Origin: an uncultured Oleiphilus sp.
GTDB lineage: Bacteria; Pseudomonadota; Gammaproteobacteria; Pseudomonadales; Oleiphilaceae
DNA length: 44,796 nt
Reading direction: 5' to 3'
Assembly: GCA_913020245.1 (NCBI GenBank)
Contig: CAJWAD010000018.1
Span: forward strand, 1-44,796
How positions within the stretch are numbered: position 1 is the stretch's first letter; each line of letters begins with the position of its first letter. This document shows positions 8,978 through 17,609 of this stretch, piece by piece. The translations under genes and the position numbers were made by a program. The notes under the pieces are model-generated. The model was not told where the DNA came from and searched no databases. It worked only from the letters and a program-made list of their open reading frames with translations.

Positions 8978-10357
8978 ATGACTAAACTCGCAACACGGGT
9001 CTTCGCAGCAGCCCTAGTCGGCTTAACGGCGTTATCTGCAACACAGGTAACCGCACAAACTTTCGATCTTCTGACCTTATATCAAAGTTCACTCGATTTC
9101 GATGCCGATATTGCAGCAGCAGAGGCCGCTTATCGAGCAGAGCAAGAGGCAGAAGGGATCGCCTTGGCACCATTGTTGCCAAACCTGAGCGCGAGCGCCG
9201 CGCAAGGACAAACCAACTCTAATATTCATAAAGGCCTTCAAAACAGCGATTTCTTTAAGGACGGTGGTCTTTCTGTCAACCTGTCGCAATCACTTTTTGA
9301 TCTGCCTAATTGGTATGAACTGGACACGTCAGAAGCTAACTCGGCGCAAGCGGAAGCGATATATTTAGAGGCGCAGCAAGACCTAATCCTAAATGTATCG
9401 ACCGCGTATTTTAACGTGTTGAGCGCTGAATCTGATCTGACTGCGGCAAAAGCCCTAGAGACAGCAGTTAAACGACAGTACCAGCAGGCAAAGGAACAAT
9501 TTGATGTAGGCCTAATTGCGATCACCGACGTACACGAAGCCAAAGCATCTTTTGATTCATCAAAAACAACTCGCATCCGAGCAGAAGGCGCCTTAACCTT
9601 GTCGCATGAGACCTTAGCGCGTATTACCGGCATCTACACTGAAAATTTGTTCGAATTAGATGAAGACTTCCCAATAATCGCTGACCCATCCAATACAGCA
9701 GACTCTTGGGTGGAAATCGCTGAAGAGAATAGTTTAGCGATTAAAGCGGCTCAATATGCTTATCAATCAGTGGAATCGACGCATAGCGCCAGTAAAGCAG
9801 AGCATTGGCCGACCTTAACGCTCAACGCAGCATATGAAAACAGAGATTTCGACAACTACAAATCTGGTGTGAATGGGCAAACAGAAACAGAGACCAGCAA
9901 TGTGTTTCTCAATTTTAATTTACCTATCTATTCTGGCGGTGGAACTCAAGCGAACGTGCGTCGAACTCGCTTTCAGCTTGAGCAAGCGCGCCAACAACTC
10001 GAATCAACGAAACGTTTGGCGCGATTAGAAACGCGTACCGAATTCATCAACATCACCACCAATATACAAACGGTTGAATCTCTACAACAAAATATTATTT
10101 CACGAGAGAGCGCGCTCGAAGCAACCCGAGAAGGGTATAACGTAGGCACGCGCAACATTGTTGAGGTATTAGATGCAGAACGTAATTACTTTACCGCATT
10201 ACGTGATTACGCAGCCGCGCGCTTTGACTTCGTTGAAAGCACACTGCGTATCAGGAAAGCCGCAGGACTCTTGAGCTTACCTGACATTGAAGCCTTGAAC
10301 GCTTATTTGGTGCTCCCTCAGCCCGAGACAGAACAAACGACCACAGAGCAATATTAA
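8978..10357 (+). CDS. tolC: TolC family outer membrane efflux/secretion channel
   Basis: This is the outer-membrane trimeric channel used by RND efflux pumps and type I secretion systems. A cleavable signal peptide (about residues 1-26, ending SATQVTAQ) precedes the mature start TFDLLTLYQSSL, the same opening as E. coli TolC (DLMQVYQQA type). Two outer-membrane-efflux-protein repeats follow, with the beta-barrel and long helical segments expected. The second repeat contains GYNVGTRNIVEVLDAERN, a family signature. The length of 459 is slightly shorter than E. coli (493), mostly at the C-terminus. A good ribosome site (GAGG) lies upstream. The stop shares the palindrome TTAA with the convergent waaA stop. 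Divergence from nudF is conserved in enterics. Confidence 0.92.
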   Translation: MTKLATRVFAAALVGLTALSATQVTAQTFDLLTLYQSSLDFDADIAAAEAAYRAEQEAEGIALAPLLPNLSASAAQGQTNSNIHKGLQNSDFFKDGGLSVNLSQSLFDLPNWYELDTSEANSAQAEAIYLEAQQDLILNVSTAYFNVLSAESDLTAAKALETAVKRQYQQAKEQFDVGLIAITDVHEAKASFDSSKTTRIRAEGALTLSHETLARITGIYTENLFELDEDFPIIADPSNTADSWVEIAEENSLAIKAAQYAYQSVESTHSASKAEHWPTLTLNAAYENRDFDNYKSGVNGQTETETSNVFLNFNLPIYSGGGTQANVRRTRFQLEQARQQLESTKRLARLETRTEFINITTNIQTVESLQQNIISRESALEATREGYNVGTRNIVEVLDAERNYFTALRDYAAARFDFVESTLRIRKAAGLLSLPDIEALNAYLVLPQPETEQTTTEQY

Positions 10358-11622
10358 GTAGTCAATAGCGGTGCAATGTGATCAACGACACGCTGCACCG
10401 CACCTCTTCCCTCCAAAATCACATCTAGCGCATGCTGGCCTTGCGCTTTCGCCCGCTCAGGCTGCTGTAATAGGGTCGTTAATTCACGCTCAAGTTCAGC
10501 TAAATCAGCACATAAGGTCAAGGCCCCAGCTTGTGCTAACTGCTCACAAATAACCTGAAAATTAAAATAATGCGGGCCAATTAACGCAGGTAGCCCTAGG
10601 GCGCCCGGCTCAATTGGATTATGCCCACCAACCGGCACAAAGGATCCACCGATCACGGCGACATCTGATGCGGCATAAAAACGCATCAATTCACCCATTG
10701 CATCCAAAACATATACCTGCATAGTGTCTGGCCGCTGCGCATGCTCCGAAAAACGCGCGGTTCGAAAATCATACTGTTTTGCCAATTCATACGATGACTG
10801 AAATCGCTCGGGATGACGAGGCACCAGCACTAATAATAAATCAGGCAGTTTTTTTAGTAGGCGCTGATGCAAAGCAAGCAAAAGCTCATCTTCACCCTCA
10901 TGGGTACTCGCCGCAATCCAAAGCATCCGTTGCGGCGCCAACTCATCACGCAAGCTCCGCCCTTTTTCCAGCAAACTTGTCTCAAGCTCAAAATCATACT
11001 TGAGACTACCGGTCACACTTACCTTTTCTTTAGGCAACCCTAAACTTAAAAAACGCTGGGCATCTGGCTCATATTGGCTCAACACAAGTGATAGATCGTC
11101 CAGCATCCAACCAACGGCAGGCTTTAAACGCTGATACCCCTTCGCTGAACGCTCAGATAAGCGTGCATTCGCTAACACCACAGGGCAATCATTGCGGGAG
11201 GCATAGTGAATCATATTCGGCCATAATTCCGTTTCCATAATAATCACAGCTTTCGGCTGAATACGCTTGAGGAAGTGCTTAACAAAGCAAGGCACATCAT
11301 ACGGGGCGTATACATGAAAGACTTCATCCCCAAAGAGCTTCTGCAAGAGCTCGGAACTGGTCGGCGTCATTGTCGTTACAGTGATTGTTAAATTAGGAAA
11401 ACGACGGAACAGTTCTCGAATAATGGGCTCTGCTGCAAGCACTTCACCCACCGACACCGCATGCACCCATACGTCTTGGGCTTGAACCGGCGGCGCAAAC
11501 AATCCCAGACGCTCAAGCCGGCGACGGCGATAACTTTTCGCTTTCCAGCCACGCCAAACTAAGTTTAGTAAGACAAAAGGCATACAGAAAATTAGAAGTA
11601 TTGAGTACACTAGGCGAAACAT
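10354..11622 (-). CDS. waaA: 3-deoxy-D-manno-octulosonic acid (Kdo) transferase
   Basis: WaaA (KdtA) adds Kdo to lipid IVA at the inner face of the inner membrane, starting the LPS core. A single N-terminal membrane anchor (about residues 3-20) is followed by the GT30 catalytic domain. Family landmarks are the VWVHAVSVGEV motif, METELWPN, NARLSERS, VTGSLKYD and the late GGSFVPVGGHNPIEP donor-binding loop. I use the ATG at 11622, giving 422 residues against 425 in E. coli, rather than a TTG at 11640. The stop overlaps the tolC stop by four bases. Whether it transfers one or two Kdo units cannot be read from sequence, but the nearby kdkA suggests a single phosphorylated Kdo. Confidence 0.93.
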   Translation of the reverse strand: MFRLVYSILLIFCMPFVLLNLVWRGWKAKSYRRRRLERLGLFAPPVQAQDVWVHAVSVGEVLAAEPIIRELFRRFPNLTITVTTMTPTSSELLQKLFGDEVFHVYAPYDVPCFVKHFLKRIQPKAVIIMETELWPNMIHYASRNDCPVVLANARLSERSAKGYQRLKPAVGWMLDDLSLVLSQYEPDAQRFLSLGLPKEKVSVTGSLKYDFELETSLLEKGRSLRDELAPQRMLWIAASTHEGEDELLLALHQRLLKKLPDLLLVLVPRHPERFQSSYELAKQYDFRTARFSEHAQRPDTMQVYVLDAMGELMRFYAASDVAVIGGSFVPVGGHNPIEPGALGLPALIGPHYFNFQVICEQLAQAGALTLCADLAELERELTTLLQQPERAKAQGQHALDVILEGRGAVQRVVDHIAPLLTT

Positions 11623-11732
11623 AGGTCGCGCTCGCTCCAAAATAAGTTACAAAACAGTATAACGGAGAGCGTAAACGGCGCCCATTACCAATAATCTAGG
11701 CAGTCAATCGCTAACCAACATCAACCAACGCT

Positions 11733-12635
11733 ATGTTCAATAAAACCTTACAAGCATGTTTTATTCATGACGGAAAAGCGGGTCATCTGAGCCAACTGAT
11801 TGGCTTAAAATCGGCGATGGAAAAACTGAGCAATTTGGACGCGGACGTTTTGCCTTATCAAACGGTAAAAAAGCAAAAAAAAGATCCGGCTAACCCGTAT
11901 CAATTGATTATAAGCGCTGGAAGCAAAAGCCAGAAACTAGGATTAAGGTTGGCCCATCAGCATCAAGCGGTCAGTGTTTCCTTGATGAAGCCACGCTGGC
12001 GATTGAATCAGTTTGATTTCATCATCACACCAAAACACGACAAACTCAAACCAGCTGAAAATATATTGCTCACCGAAGGCGCACTTAGCAGCGTAAAAAC
12101 ACCTGAACAACAAGATGCCAATATCATAAAAGATAAACACTTGATTCTACTCGGCGGCCCCTCCAAACATTATGCATGGGAATGCCAAACGCTTATTGAA
12201 CAAATAAAAGCCCTCGCCGACCACAATACGCATCAGCCATGGCAATTATTTAGCTCTCGTCGCACCCCGCAATACACATTAGAGAAACTGCAGGCACTTG
12301 CGCTCCCTAACCTAAGCGTTTTCACACCGCAACATGCCAACCGTCAGGTTTACCATGCCGCATTGGAAACTGCTAAAAACTGCTGGGTAAGCCCCGATAG
12401 CGTATCGCTGCTCTACGAGGCGCTGACAGCCGGGGCACAAGTGGGCTTGCTGTCGTTAGCGCAAAAACGAAAGAAACTCGCAGCAAGCCATCAATCACTC
12501 TGTGAGGCGGGCCATGTCACAATGTTTACGACATGGCAGGTATCTACTGAGCTTGCACCTAATACACTTGCGCTCGACGAAAGCTTGCGCTCCGCACAAT
12601 GGCTGCTAAACCATTTGCGCCAGAACACCAACTAA
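11733..12635 (+). CDS. ELM1/GtrOC1-family putative glycosyltransferase
   Basis: This 300-residue protein resembles the Mito_fiss_Elm1 family (PF06258), which has a glycosyltransferase-B-like fold. Visible family features are an N-terminal DGKAGHLSQLIGL segment, a central LLGGPSKHYAW stretch, QLFSSRRTPQYT, and the C-terminal WVSPDSVSLLYEALTAG that would contact a nucleotide sugar. Bacterial members are found in LPS and capsule gene neighbourhoods, and this one sits four bases before a GT4 gene and next to kdkA. The acceptor is unknown; core oligosaccharide decoration is an inference from context. It diverges from waaA across 110 bases. It has only a weak ribosome site. Confidence 0.72.
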   Translation: MFNKTLQACFIHDGKAGHLSQLIGLKSAMEKLSNLDADVLPYQTVKKQKKDPANPYQLIISAGSKSQKLGLRLAHQHQAVSVSLMKPRWRLNQFDFIITPKHDKLKPAENILLTEGALSSVKTPEQQDANIIKDKHLILLGGPSKHYAWECQTLIEQIKALADHNTHQPWQLFSSRRTPQYTLEKLQALALPNLSVFTPQHANRQVYHAALETAKNCWVSPDSVSLLYEALTAGAQVGLLSLAQKRKKLAASHQSLCEAGHVTMFTTWQVSTELAPNTLALDESLRSAQWLLNHLRQNTN

Positions 12636-12639
12636 CGCT

Positions 12640-13821
12640 ATGCGCATCCTGCAAGTAGTGCCGGCGCTTAATACGGGCGGCGTCGAACAAGGCTGCATCG
12701 ATATCGCGAAGGCACTTATCATGCGCGGACATCCGGCATTAATTGTATCATCGGGCGGCAGGTTAACGGGCTCTCTAAACGAAATGGGTGCTACCCATTT
12801 TCAGCTGCCTGTGCACAGCAAAAATCCGCTTCGCATACTGATGAATGCGTTCACCCTAGCCAAGCTATGCCGTCAATTTGAAGTGGATTTGATTCATGTG
12901 CGATCCCGTGCGCCCGCTTGGACTTGCTGGCTTTTGCAAAAATGTTGGGGCATCCCTTACCTGTCTACATTTCACGGACAATATGGCCATCACTCGCGCT
13001 TGAAACGTTTATACAACTCCGCTATGTTGCGAGGCCGTGCCTGTATTGCTGTCTCCGATTTTATCGCTCACCACATAAACTTAACGTACGCCTCCCTCCT
13101 TAACCAGGGTGCAAATTCATCTGAACAGCTTGCACATAAGCCTGCTATCATAAAAATTCTACGTGGTATCAATTTAGACTATTTTGCAATCGAAAAAGTC
13201 GATAACTTGGTCAAAGAGTCACTGATCAAGCGCTGGCAACTTGACGTCAATGAACCGCTGCTCATTTTACCGGGTCGATTGACGCGCTTAAAAGGTCATC
13301 AACTGGTTATTGATGCATTAGCGGGTCTACCCAGAACAACCAAATACCTGTGCCTGTTTATTGGTCCAACCAAAACAAACGATCATTACCTAAAGGAACT
13401 TAAAAAGAGTATCCAGCAAAAAGGGTTAAGCGATAAGATTAAATTTGTTGGCGATTGCGATCACATGCGCGAGGCCTACGCCCTCAGTGACCTTGTCATT
13501 TCCGCCTCAACCAAGCCAGAATCATTTGGTCGTATCGCGGTTGAAGCACAAGCCATGGGCTGCACAGTATTGGCAAGCAAGCATGGCGGCAGCGAGGAAA
13601 CCATTGCCCCCAATAATGCATGGGGGTTATTTGAACCGAATTCTTCTCAAGCACTGACTCAGACTCTTAGCTTAGCCTTACAATTGCCACCAACGTGCAA
13701 TAAAAATCCCAAGGACGCTGCGCTGCAAACACGCGACTTTATTCAGAAAAGCTTTGACACAAAACGCATGGAAAAAGAAACCTTAGCGCTCTATGCTAAG
13801 CTCATCAAACAAAGTAAATAG
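12640..13821 (+). CDS. GT4-family glycosyltransferase, LPS core
   Basis: This 393-residue retaining glycosyltransferase has a GT-B fold. The N-terminal acceptor domain starts MRILQVVPALNTGGVEQG, the classic GT4 opening with the glycine-rich loop. The donor domain includes LLILPGRLTRLKGHQ and the SASTKPESFGRIAVEAQAMG signature with the catalytic glutamates. It sits four bases after the ELM1-like gene and 73 bases before kdkA, all co-directional. That context points to addition of a sugar to the inner or outer LPS core. The specific donor and acceptor cannot be deduced. It is not WaaG or WaaC by any motif I can name. Confidence 0.82.
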   Translation: MRILQVVPALNTGGVEQGCIDIAKALIMRGHPALIVSSGGRLTGSLNEMGATHFQLPVHSKNPLRILMNAFTLAKLCRQFEVDLIHVRSRAPAWTCWLLQKCWGIPYLSTFHGQYGHHSRLKRLYNSAMLRGRACIAVSDFIAHHINLTYASLLNQGANSSEQLAHKPAIIKILRGINLDYFAIEKVDNLVKESLIKRWQLDVNEPLLILPGRLTRLKGHQLVIDALAGLPRTTKYLCLFIGPTKTNDHYLKELKKSIQQKGLSDKIKFVGDCDHMREAYALSDLVISASTKPESFGRIAVEAQAMGCTVLASKHGGSEETIAPNNAWGLFEPNSSQALTQTLSLALQLPPTCNKNPKDAALQTRDFIQKSFDTKRMEKETLALYAKLIKQSK

Positions 13822-13894
13822 TTATCCTCTAAACACTCAGGTAAACTTTGCTTCATTGCCAAAAAATCGCTAAGACCTGCCAAGATAGCTTGCT

Positions 13895-14656
13895 ATGCCA
13901 AACTCACAAAGTAATCGGACCCATCCTGTGCAAATAAACACAGACCTGATATACGATTCAGAGGGTACTTTCTTACTGCTCAATCCCGACGTATTTGACG
14001 CGGTTGACACCGCGTATTTCGATGCGAGTTATTGGCAAAAAAATGATGCCATTAAAGGGCAAGAAAAAGGGCGAGGCACCACTTGGTTTATTGAACATGA
14101 CGCACAGCAACTTGTGCTAAGACATTATTACCGCGGCGGCGTAATCAGCAAGTTCAATCGAGATAGCTATCTATACCTGAGCATGAAAAATACGCGCGCA
14201 GTAAAAGAGTACAAACTCCTTCAAGCGCTGAATGCATTGCAATTACCCGTGCCATTGGCAGTCGGCGCCCGCGTCAAACGCAATGGGCTATTTTACCGAG
14301 CAGATATACTTTCTGGCCGCATTGAACACGCAAAAGACCTAGTGCAAATCCTTCAAACAACCGCGAACGAAGCGCTTTTTGCAACCATTGGCGAAACCGT
14401 GGCGCGCTTTCATCAAGCAAAGGTCTATCATCCTGATCTGAACATTCAAAACATCTTGGTAGATCACATGCAGAAAGTATGGCTGATAGATTTTGATCAA
14501 GCTAGCATGGGTAAGCTCAGCACCTCGAAGGCGAACAGCATGCTGTCTCGTCTTAAACGAAGCTTTATAAAAGAGGTCGGGCGTCACAACATCCAATTTT
14601 CTGAGGCAAATTGGCAAGCGCTAATGCGCGCATATCAAGCCGCCTTAGCATCGTAG
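13895..14656 (+). CDS. kdkA: 3-deoxy-D-manno-octulosonic acid kinase
   Basis: KdkA phosphorylates Kdo of the LPS inner core at position 4 using ATP. The 253-residue protein has a minimal protein-kinase-like fold. The lysine/arginine-rich N-lobe contains the LRHYYRGG motif, followed by a D-x-YL-x(4)-TRAVKEY stretch. The C-lobe has the catalytic loop HPDLNIQNIL and the metal-binding DFDQAS. Haemophilus KdkA (241 aa) is the reference. It is the last gene of a three-gene plus-strand group and ends one base before a convergent glycosyltransferase. Its presence together with waaA suggests a core built on one phosphorylated Kdo, as in Haemophilus and Vibrio. Confidence 0.88.
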   Translation: MPNSQSNRTHPVQINTDLIYDSEGTFLLLNPDVFDAVDTAYFDASYWQKNDAIKGQEKGRGTTWFIEHDAQQLVLRHYYRGGVISKFNRDSYLYLSMKNTRAVKEYKLLQALNALQLPVPLAVGARVKRNGLFYRADILSGRIEHAKDLVQILQTTANEALFATIGETVARFHQAKVYHPDLNIQNILVDHMQKVWLIDFDQASMGKLSTSKANSMLSRLKRSFIKEVGRHNIQFSEANWQALMRAYQAALAS

Positions 14657-14657
14657 T

Positions 14658-15416
14658 CTATTCTCGCCAATCATTGGCCAACCACACACACGGCTTAATT
14701 GGTTTATTCCAACGTTTGTACCAGGAAAAGCCTCGCCCCCACCTACCTGCGATGGCATCAGGCGGGTTGGGCCGCCCATGAAAAACGACGATTTTGGCAC
14801 CAGTGGGGCGCGCGTACTCCTGCACCCAAAACTTGGGTAAGCCGCTGGGCATGACATGTTTTTTGTAGCTTAAACACCAGCCTTCTGGGAAAAAATGACA
14901 ATTTTCAAGGCCAAGTCGCTGTGCAATGTATGCCTGTTCAGTTTTGTACTTTGCCGCAATACCATCAGGATTTTTCTCATACTCATCGAGTAAATATTGC
15001 CAACGACCCGCCTCAAAGCAAAATACAGAAGCTTGCCCGATATGCTTACCCGGCTGATACCAGTTTTCCAACATAGAAAATTTGTCAGAATGGCTAAACA
15101 ACGTATCTATGCAGTTTAAGAGCACCACGTCTAAATCTAAAAAGAGTACTTTTCCTCGCATTGAAGCTAAATCAGTGCGGAATAATGCGAGCTTCCGCCA
15201 AGCCTGACAAATGCGCCGATAGGGCTCAGAGGGCTCTTTAAAGGCTGGCAAAGGCTGCACCTCGATAAGCCCATTTAGCCCCTTAGGTTGATCGGTAAAA
15301 CAAATAAAACGAAACGGGAGGCCCAGTTGGCGCTGAACCATGGCGTACAGAATGTTGACATACTCCGGGCCGTATAGATCGCCCCATTTCATGCACACAA
15401 CATTCACTACGCGCAT
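14658..15416 (-). CDS. Putative glycosyltransferase with DxD motif
   Basis: This 252-residue protein resembles GT-A-fold glycosyltransferases. The clearest motif is the metal and nucleotide-sugar-binding DxD in VLFLDLDVVLL near residue 95. An N-terminal VVNVVCMKWGDLYGPEYVN segment and a late VVFHGRPNPPDA stretch, with a histidine likely to ligate the metal, are seen in GT8-like capsule and LPS enzymes. I take the ATG at 15416; a TTG at 15446 would add ten residues. It is downstream of the acyltransferase gene in the same direction (96-base gap) and convergent with kdkA. A role in core decoration is inferred from the neighbourhood; the sugar is unknown. Confidence 0.7.
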   Translation of the reverse strand: MRVVNVVCMKWGDLYGPEYVNILYAMVQRQLGLPFRFICFTDQPKGLNGLIEVQPLPAFKEPSEPYRRICQAWRKLALFRTDLASMRGKVLFLDLDVVLLNCIDTLFSHSDKFSMLENWYQPGKHIGQASVFCFEAGRWQYLLDEYEKNPDGIAAKYKTEQAYIAQRLGLENCHFFPEGWCLSYKKHVMPSGLPKFWVQEYARPTGAKIVVFHGRPNPPDAIAGRWGRGFSWYKRWNKPIKPCVWLANDWRE

Positions 15417-15512
15417 TTCACGCGTCTCAACTGATGCGCACGCCAATACCGCTGAGTCCTATGACCGAAGTTATAATCGACCAGACTGTTAATCCGATCA
15501 TTAACCGTGCGA

Positions 15513-16406
15513 CTAACCATACGTATGCCGACTGCCCTTGCGTGCATCTTTAAAACGCTTGTATTCCCATTGGTACTGTTCAGGTCTGTCGCGCACACAG
15601 GCTTCAACACTGCGGTTCAAGGCCGCGACGGACGTTTCAACATCCTTACTGTAAATCTCCGGATCAGCCTTTCGAAAAACCATATCAAAGCCCTGTCCAT
15701 CTGACCGTCGCATGGCACACAGACTTACGACCAAACAATTGGTGCGATCAATCAAGCGCGAGACTAATTTTATTGTATTCGTCTCGACCCCCATAAAAGG
15801 TGCAAATAAACCACCAGTTCCACCGGGCACCTGATCAGGCAGAATCCCGACCATCCCGTGATCTTTCAGGATAGAAAACAAACGCACAACCCCGCGTTTA
15901 TTTGTCGGCACTAACTCTGAACCATGACGACCCCGCACCGAGGACATATAGTCCTCAAGTGTTTTGATCTTGGGGGGTTTATACAGCGCAGCCATCGGAC
16001 GTAACGTCGATAAATAAAGCCCAACCAATTCCCAATTACCGTGATGCGGCGCCAGCACAATTAGCCCTTTCCCTTGTTCGGTGGCTAGATCAAACAACTC
16101 TTTATTTTCAACGGAATGGATCAAGCCAAGGGCTTTCTCGCTCGGCCATTCCCACATCACACCAAATTCGGCAAACAGCTTACCGGTCTCAATCAAACTA
16201 GCCTGAATTAATGCCTTTTGCTCATCAGGCGAACGCTCTGGAAAAGCTAGTTCAACATTTACTTTCGTAACACGCGTCGCCGATGAATCCCCCAGCCAAA
16301 ATAACTTACCCAACACACCACCTAAACGCTGCGTGTTGGCAAAACTTAATTTAGCGAGACAGCGAAGTAAAAAAATTACCACCGTCGCCAAAACTCTTTC
16401 TTTCAT
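15513..16406 (-). CDS. LpxL/LpxM-family lipid A acyltransferase
   Basis: This inner-membrane enzyme transfers a secondary acyl chain from acyl-ACP to Kdo-lipid A. The 297-residue protein has an N-terminal membrane anchor (about residues 7-25). The H-x4-E catalytic motif lies in LAPHHGNWELVG near residue 120. Further family segments are ALYKPPKIK and GILPDQVPGGTGG. The length matches LpxL (306) and LpxM. Whether it is the first (LpxL) or second (LpxM) late acyltransferase is not decidable from sequence alone, so no symbol is given. Its placement in the waa cluster fits. It diverges from a GT4 gene across a 126-base promoter region. Confidence 0.86.
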   Translation of the reverse strand: MKERVLATVVIFLLRCLAKLSFANTQRLGGVLGKLFWLGDSSATRVTKVNVELAFPERSPDEQKALIQASLIETGKLFAEFGVMWEWPSEKALGLIHSVENKELFDLATEQGKGLIVLAPHHGNWELVGLYLSTLRPMAALYKPPKIKTLEDYMSSVRGRHGSELVPTNKRGVVRLFSILKDHGMVGILPDQVPGGTGGLFAPFMGVETNTIKLVSRLIDRTNCLVVSLCAMRRSDGQGFDMVFRKADPEIYSKDVETSVAALNRSVEACVRDRPEQYQWEYKRFKDARKGSRHTYG

Positions 16407-16473
16407 GTTTATTTTTCATTTACCAAAGGACACTAGAACCAAAGTGTAGAGGAATTACCTGTTAAATTCAGCC

Positions 16474-16502
16474 TTGATAGACGCTACACTGGTAAATATG
16501 CT
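16474..16502 (+). promoter_or_regulatory. Sigma-70-type promoter for the GT4-gmhB-gmhA group
   Basis: TTGATA at 16474-16479 is followed after exactly 17 bases by TATGCT at 16497-16502. The start would be near 16509, about 24 bases before the glycosyltransferase ATG. On the other strand a TACACT (reverse of 16444-16449) is a candidate -10 for the acyltransferase gene, with only a weak -35. Confidence 0.55.
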
Positions 16503-16532
16503 GACACCTAAATTCTCTTATCTCATCACACG

Positions 16533-17576
16533 ATGAAAGTGGTCCAAATATGCGCCTCCGCAGGGCAATTGCTTGGGGGTATGGAAACTCAAGTGCTGAA
16601 GCTCAGCGAACGTATCGCAAAGCAACAGCCTATGAACATGCATCTTGTGGCATCAGAACATCTGTGTGCACAGACCAGCACACAAATCCGTGCGCATACT
16701 TTAAATTTTTCACGAAGCCGGCGGCATCCCAAATTACTATGGGATTTAGTGCTTTTACTGAAACAAATAAAACCCGACATCATTCACTGCCACGGTAACA
16801 AAGCCGGCCAGATGCTTGCGTTACTATCGCCCTGTTTGTCCGGCATAAAATTAATTTGTACGATGCATGGCACAAAAAATAACTATGGTTTTTTGAAAAA
16901 GTTTGATCGCGTCATAGTAGTCAGCAAAGACATTCAAAATCAGCTCGCTACGTTCAAACCGCTATTAATCGAGAACGGTGTCGAAAACAAAGGTACCAAG
17001 CAGACTGGCAGACAAGCCCTCTATCAGCAGTTCAACCTAGACCCGCATCGTCCGCTTCTAATCGCTGTTGGCAGGCTGGCTAAAGTAAAGCGTTATGATC
17101 TACTCATGCAAGCCTCGCAGCACTTGCCGGTTAATTTATTGGTCATGGGTGATGGTCCGGAACGCGAATATTTGGCGCAATTCGAAACCCAGCATATTAA
17201 ACTGGCAGGCTTTCGCAGTGATGTAGTCGATTTTTACGGCGCCGCGGATGCCCTCGTTATTACCTCACAAAGGGAAGGGTTCAGCCTGAGCCTAATAGAA
17301 GCGTTACAGGCTGAATTACCTGTACTCAGCACACCCGTTTCTGGCAGTGCTAGTCTATTGCCAAAAAGTTGTTTATTACCAACATTATCGGCATCAGAAA
17401 AGCCCCAACTTCTTCATCAAGCATTAAAACAAGCCATCACTCGACTGCCTAAAATCAAAGAAGACTGCGGTCCCGCTTTTGCCTATGCGCAACATGAACT
17501 TACGTTGGAAAAAGCCGCAGAAAAACTGCGCGCATGTTATGATTCAACAGGTTCACTCACCCAACCACCCTTTTAA
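16533..17576 (+). CDS. GT4-family glycosyltransferase, LPS core
   Basis: This 347-residue GT-B enzyme is distinct from the GT4 gene at 12640. The N-terminus MKVVQICASAGQLLGGMETQ carries the glycine-rich acceptor-domain loop. The donor domain has LIAVGRLAKVKRYDLL and the signature TSQREGFSLSLIEALQ with the two catalytic glutamates. It is followed by gmhB after 33 bases and then gmhA, so one transcript would join a core glycosyltransferase with two heptose-precursor enzymes. A role in LPS core assembly is inferred from that context; the sugar specificity is not visible. Confidence 0.82.
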   Translation: MKVVQICASAGQLLGGMETQVLKLSERIAKQQPMNMHLVASEHLCAQTSTQIRAHTLNFSRSRRHPKLLWDLVLLLKQIKPDIIHCHGNKAGQMLALLSPCLSGIKLICTMHGTKNNYGFLKKFDRVIVVSKDIQNQLATFKPLLIENGVENKGTKQTGRQALYQQFNLDPHRPLLIAVGRLAKVKRYDLLMQASQHLPVNLLVMGDGPEREYLAQFETQHIKLAGFRSDVVDFYGAADALVITSQREGFSLSLIEALQAELPVLSTPVSGSASLLPKSCLLPTLSASEKPQLLHQALKQAITRLPKIKEDCGPAFAYAQHELTLEKAAEKLRACYDSTGSLTQPPF

Positions 17577-17609
17577 GCAAGGGACGCAATTAAACGCATA
17601 AGGACACTC

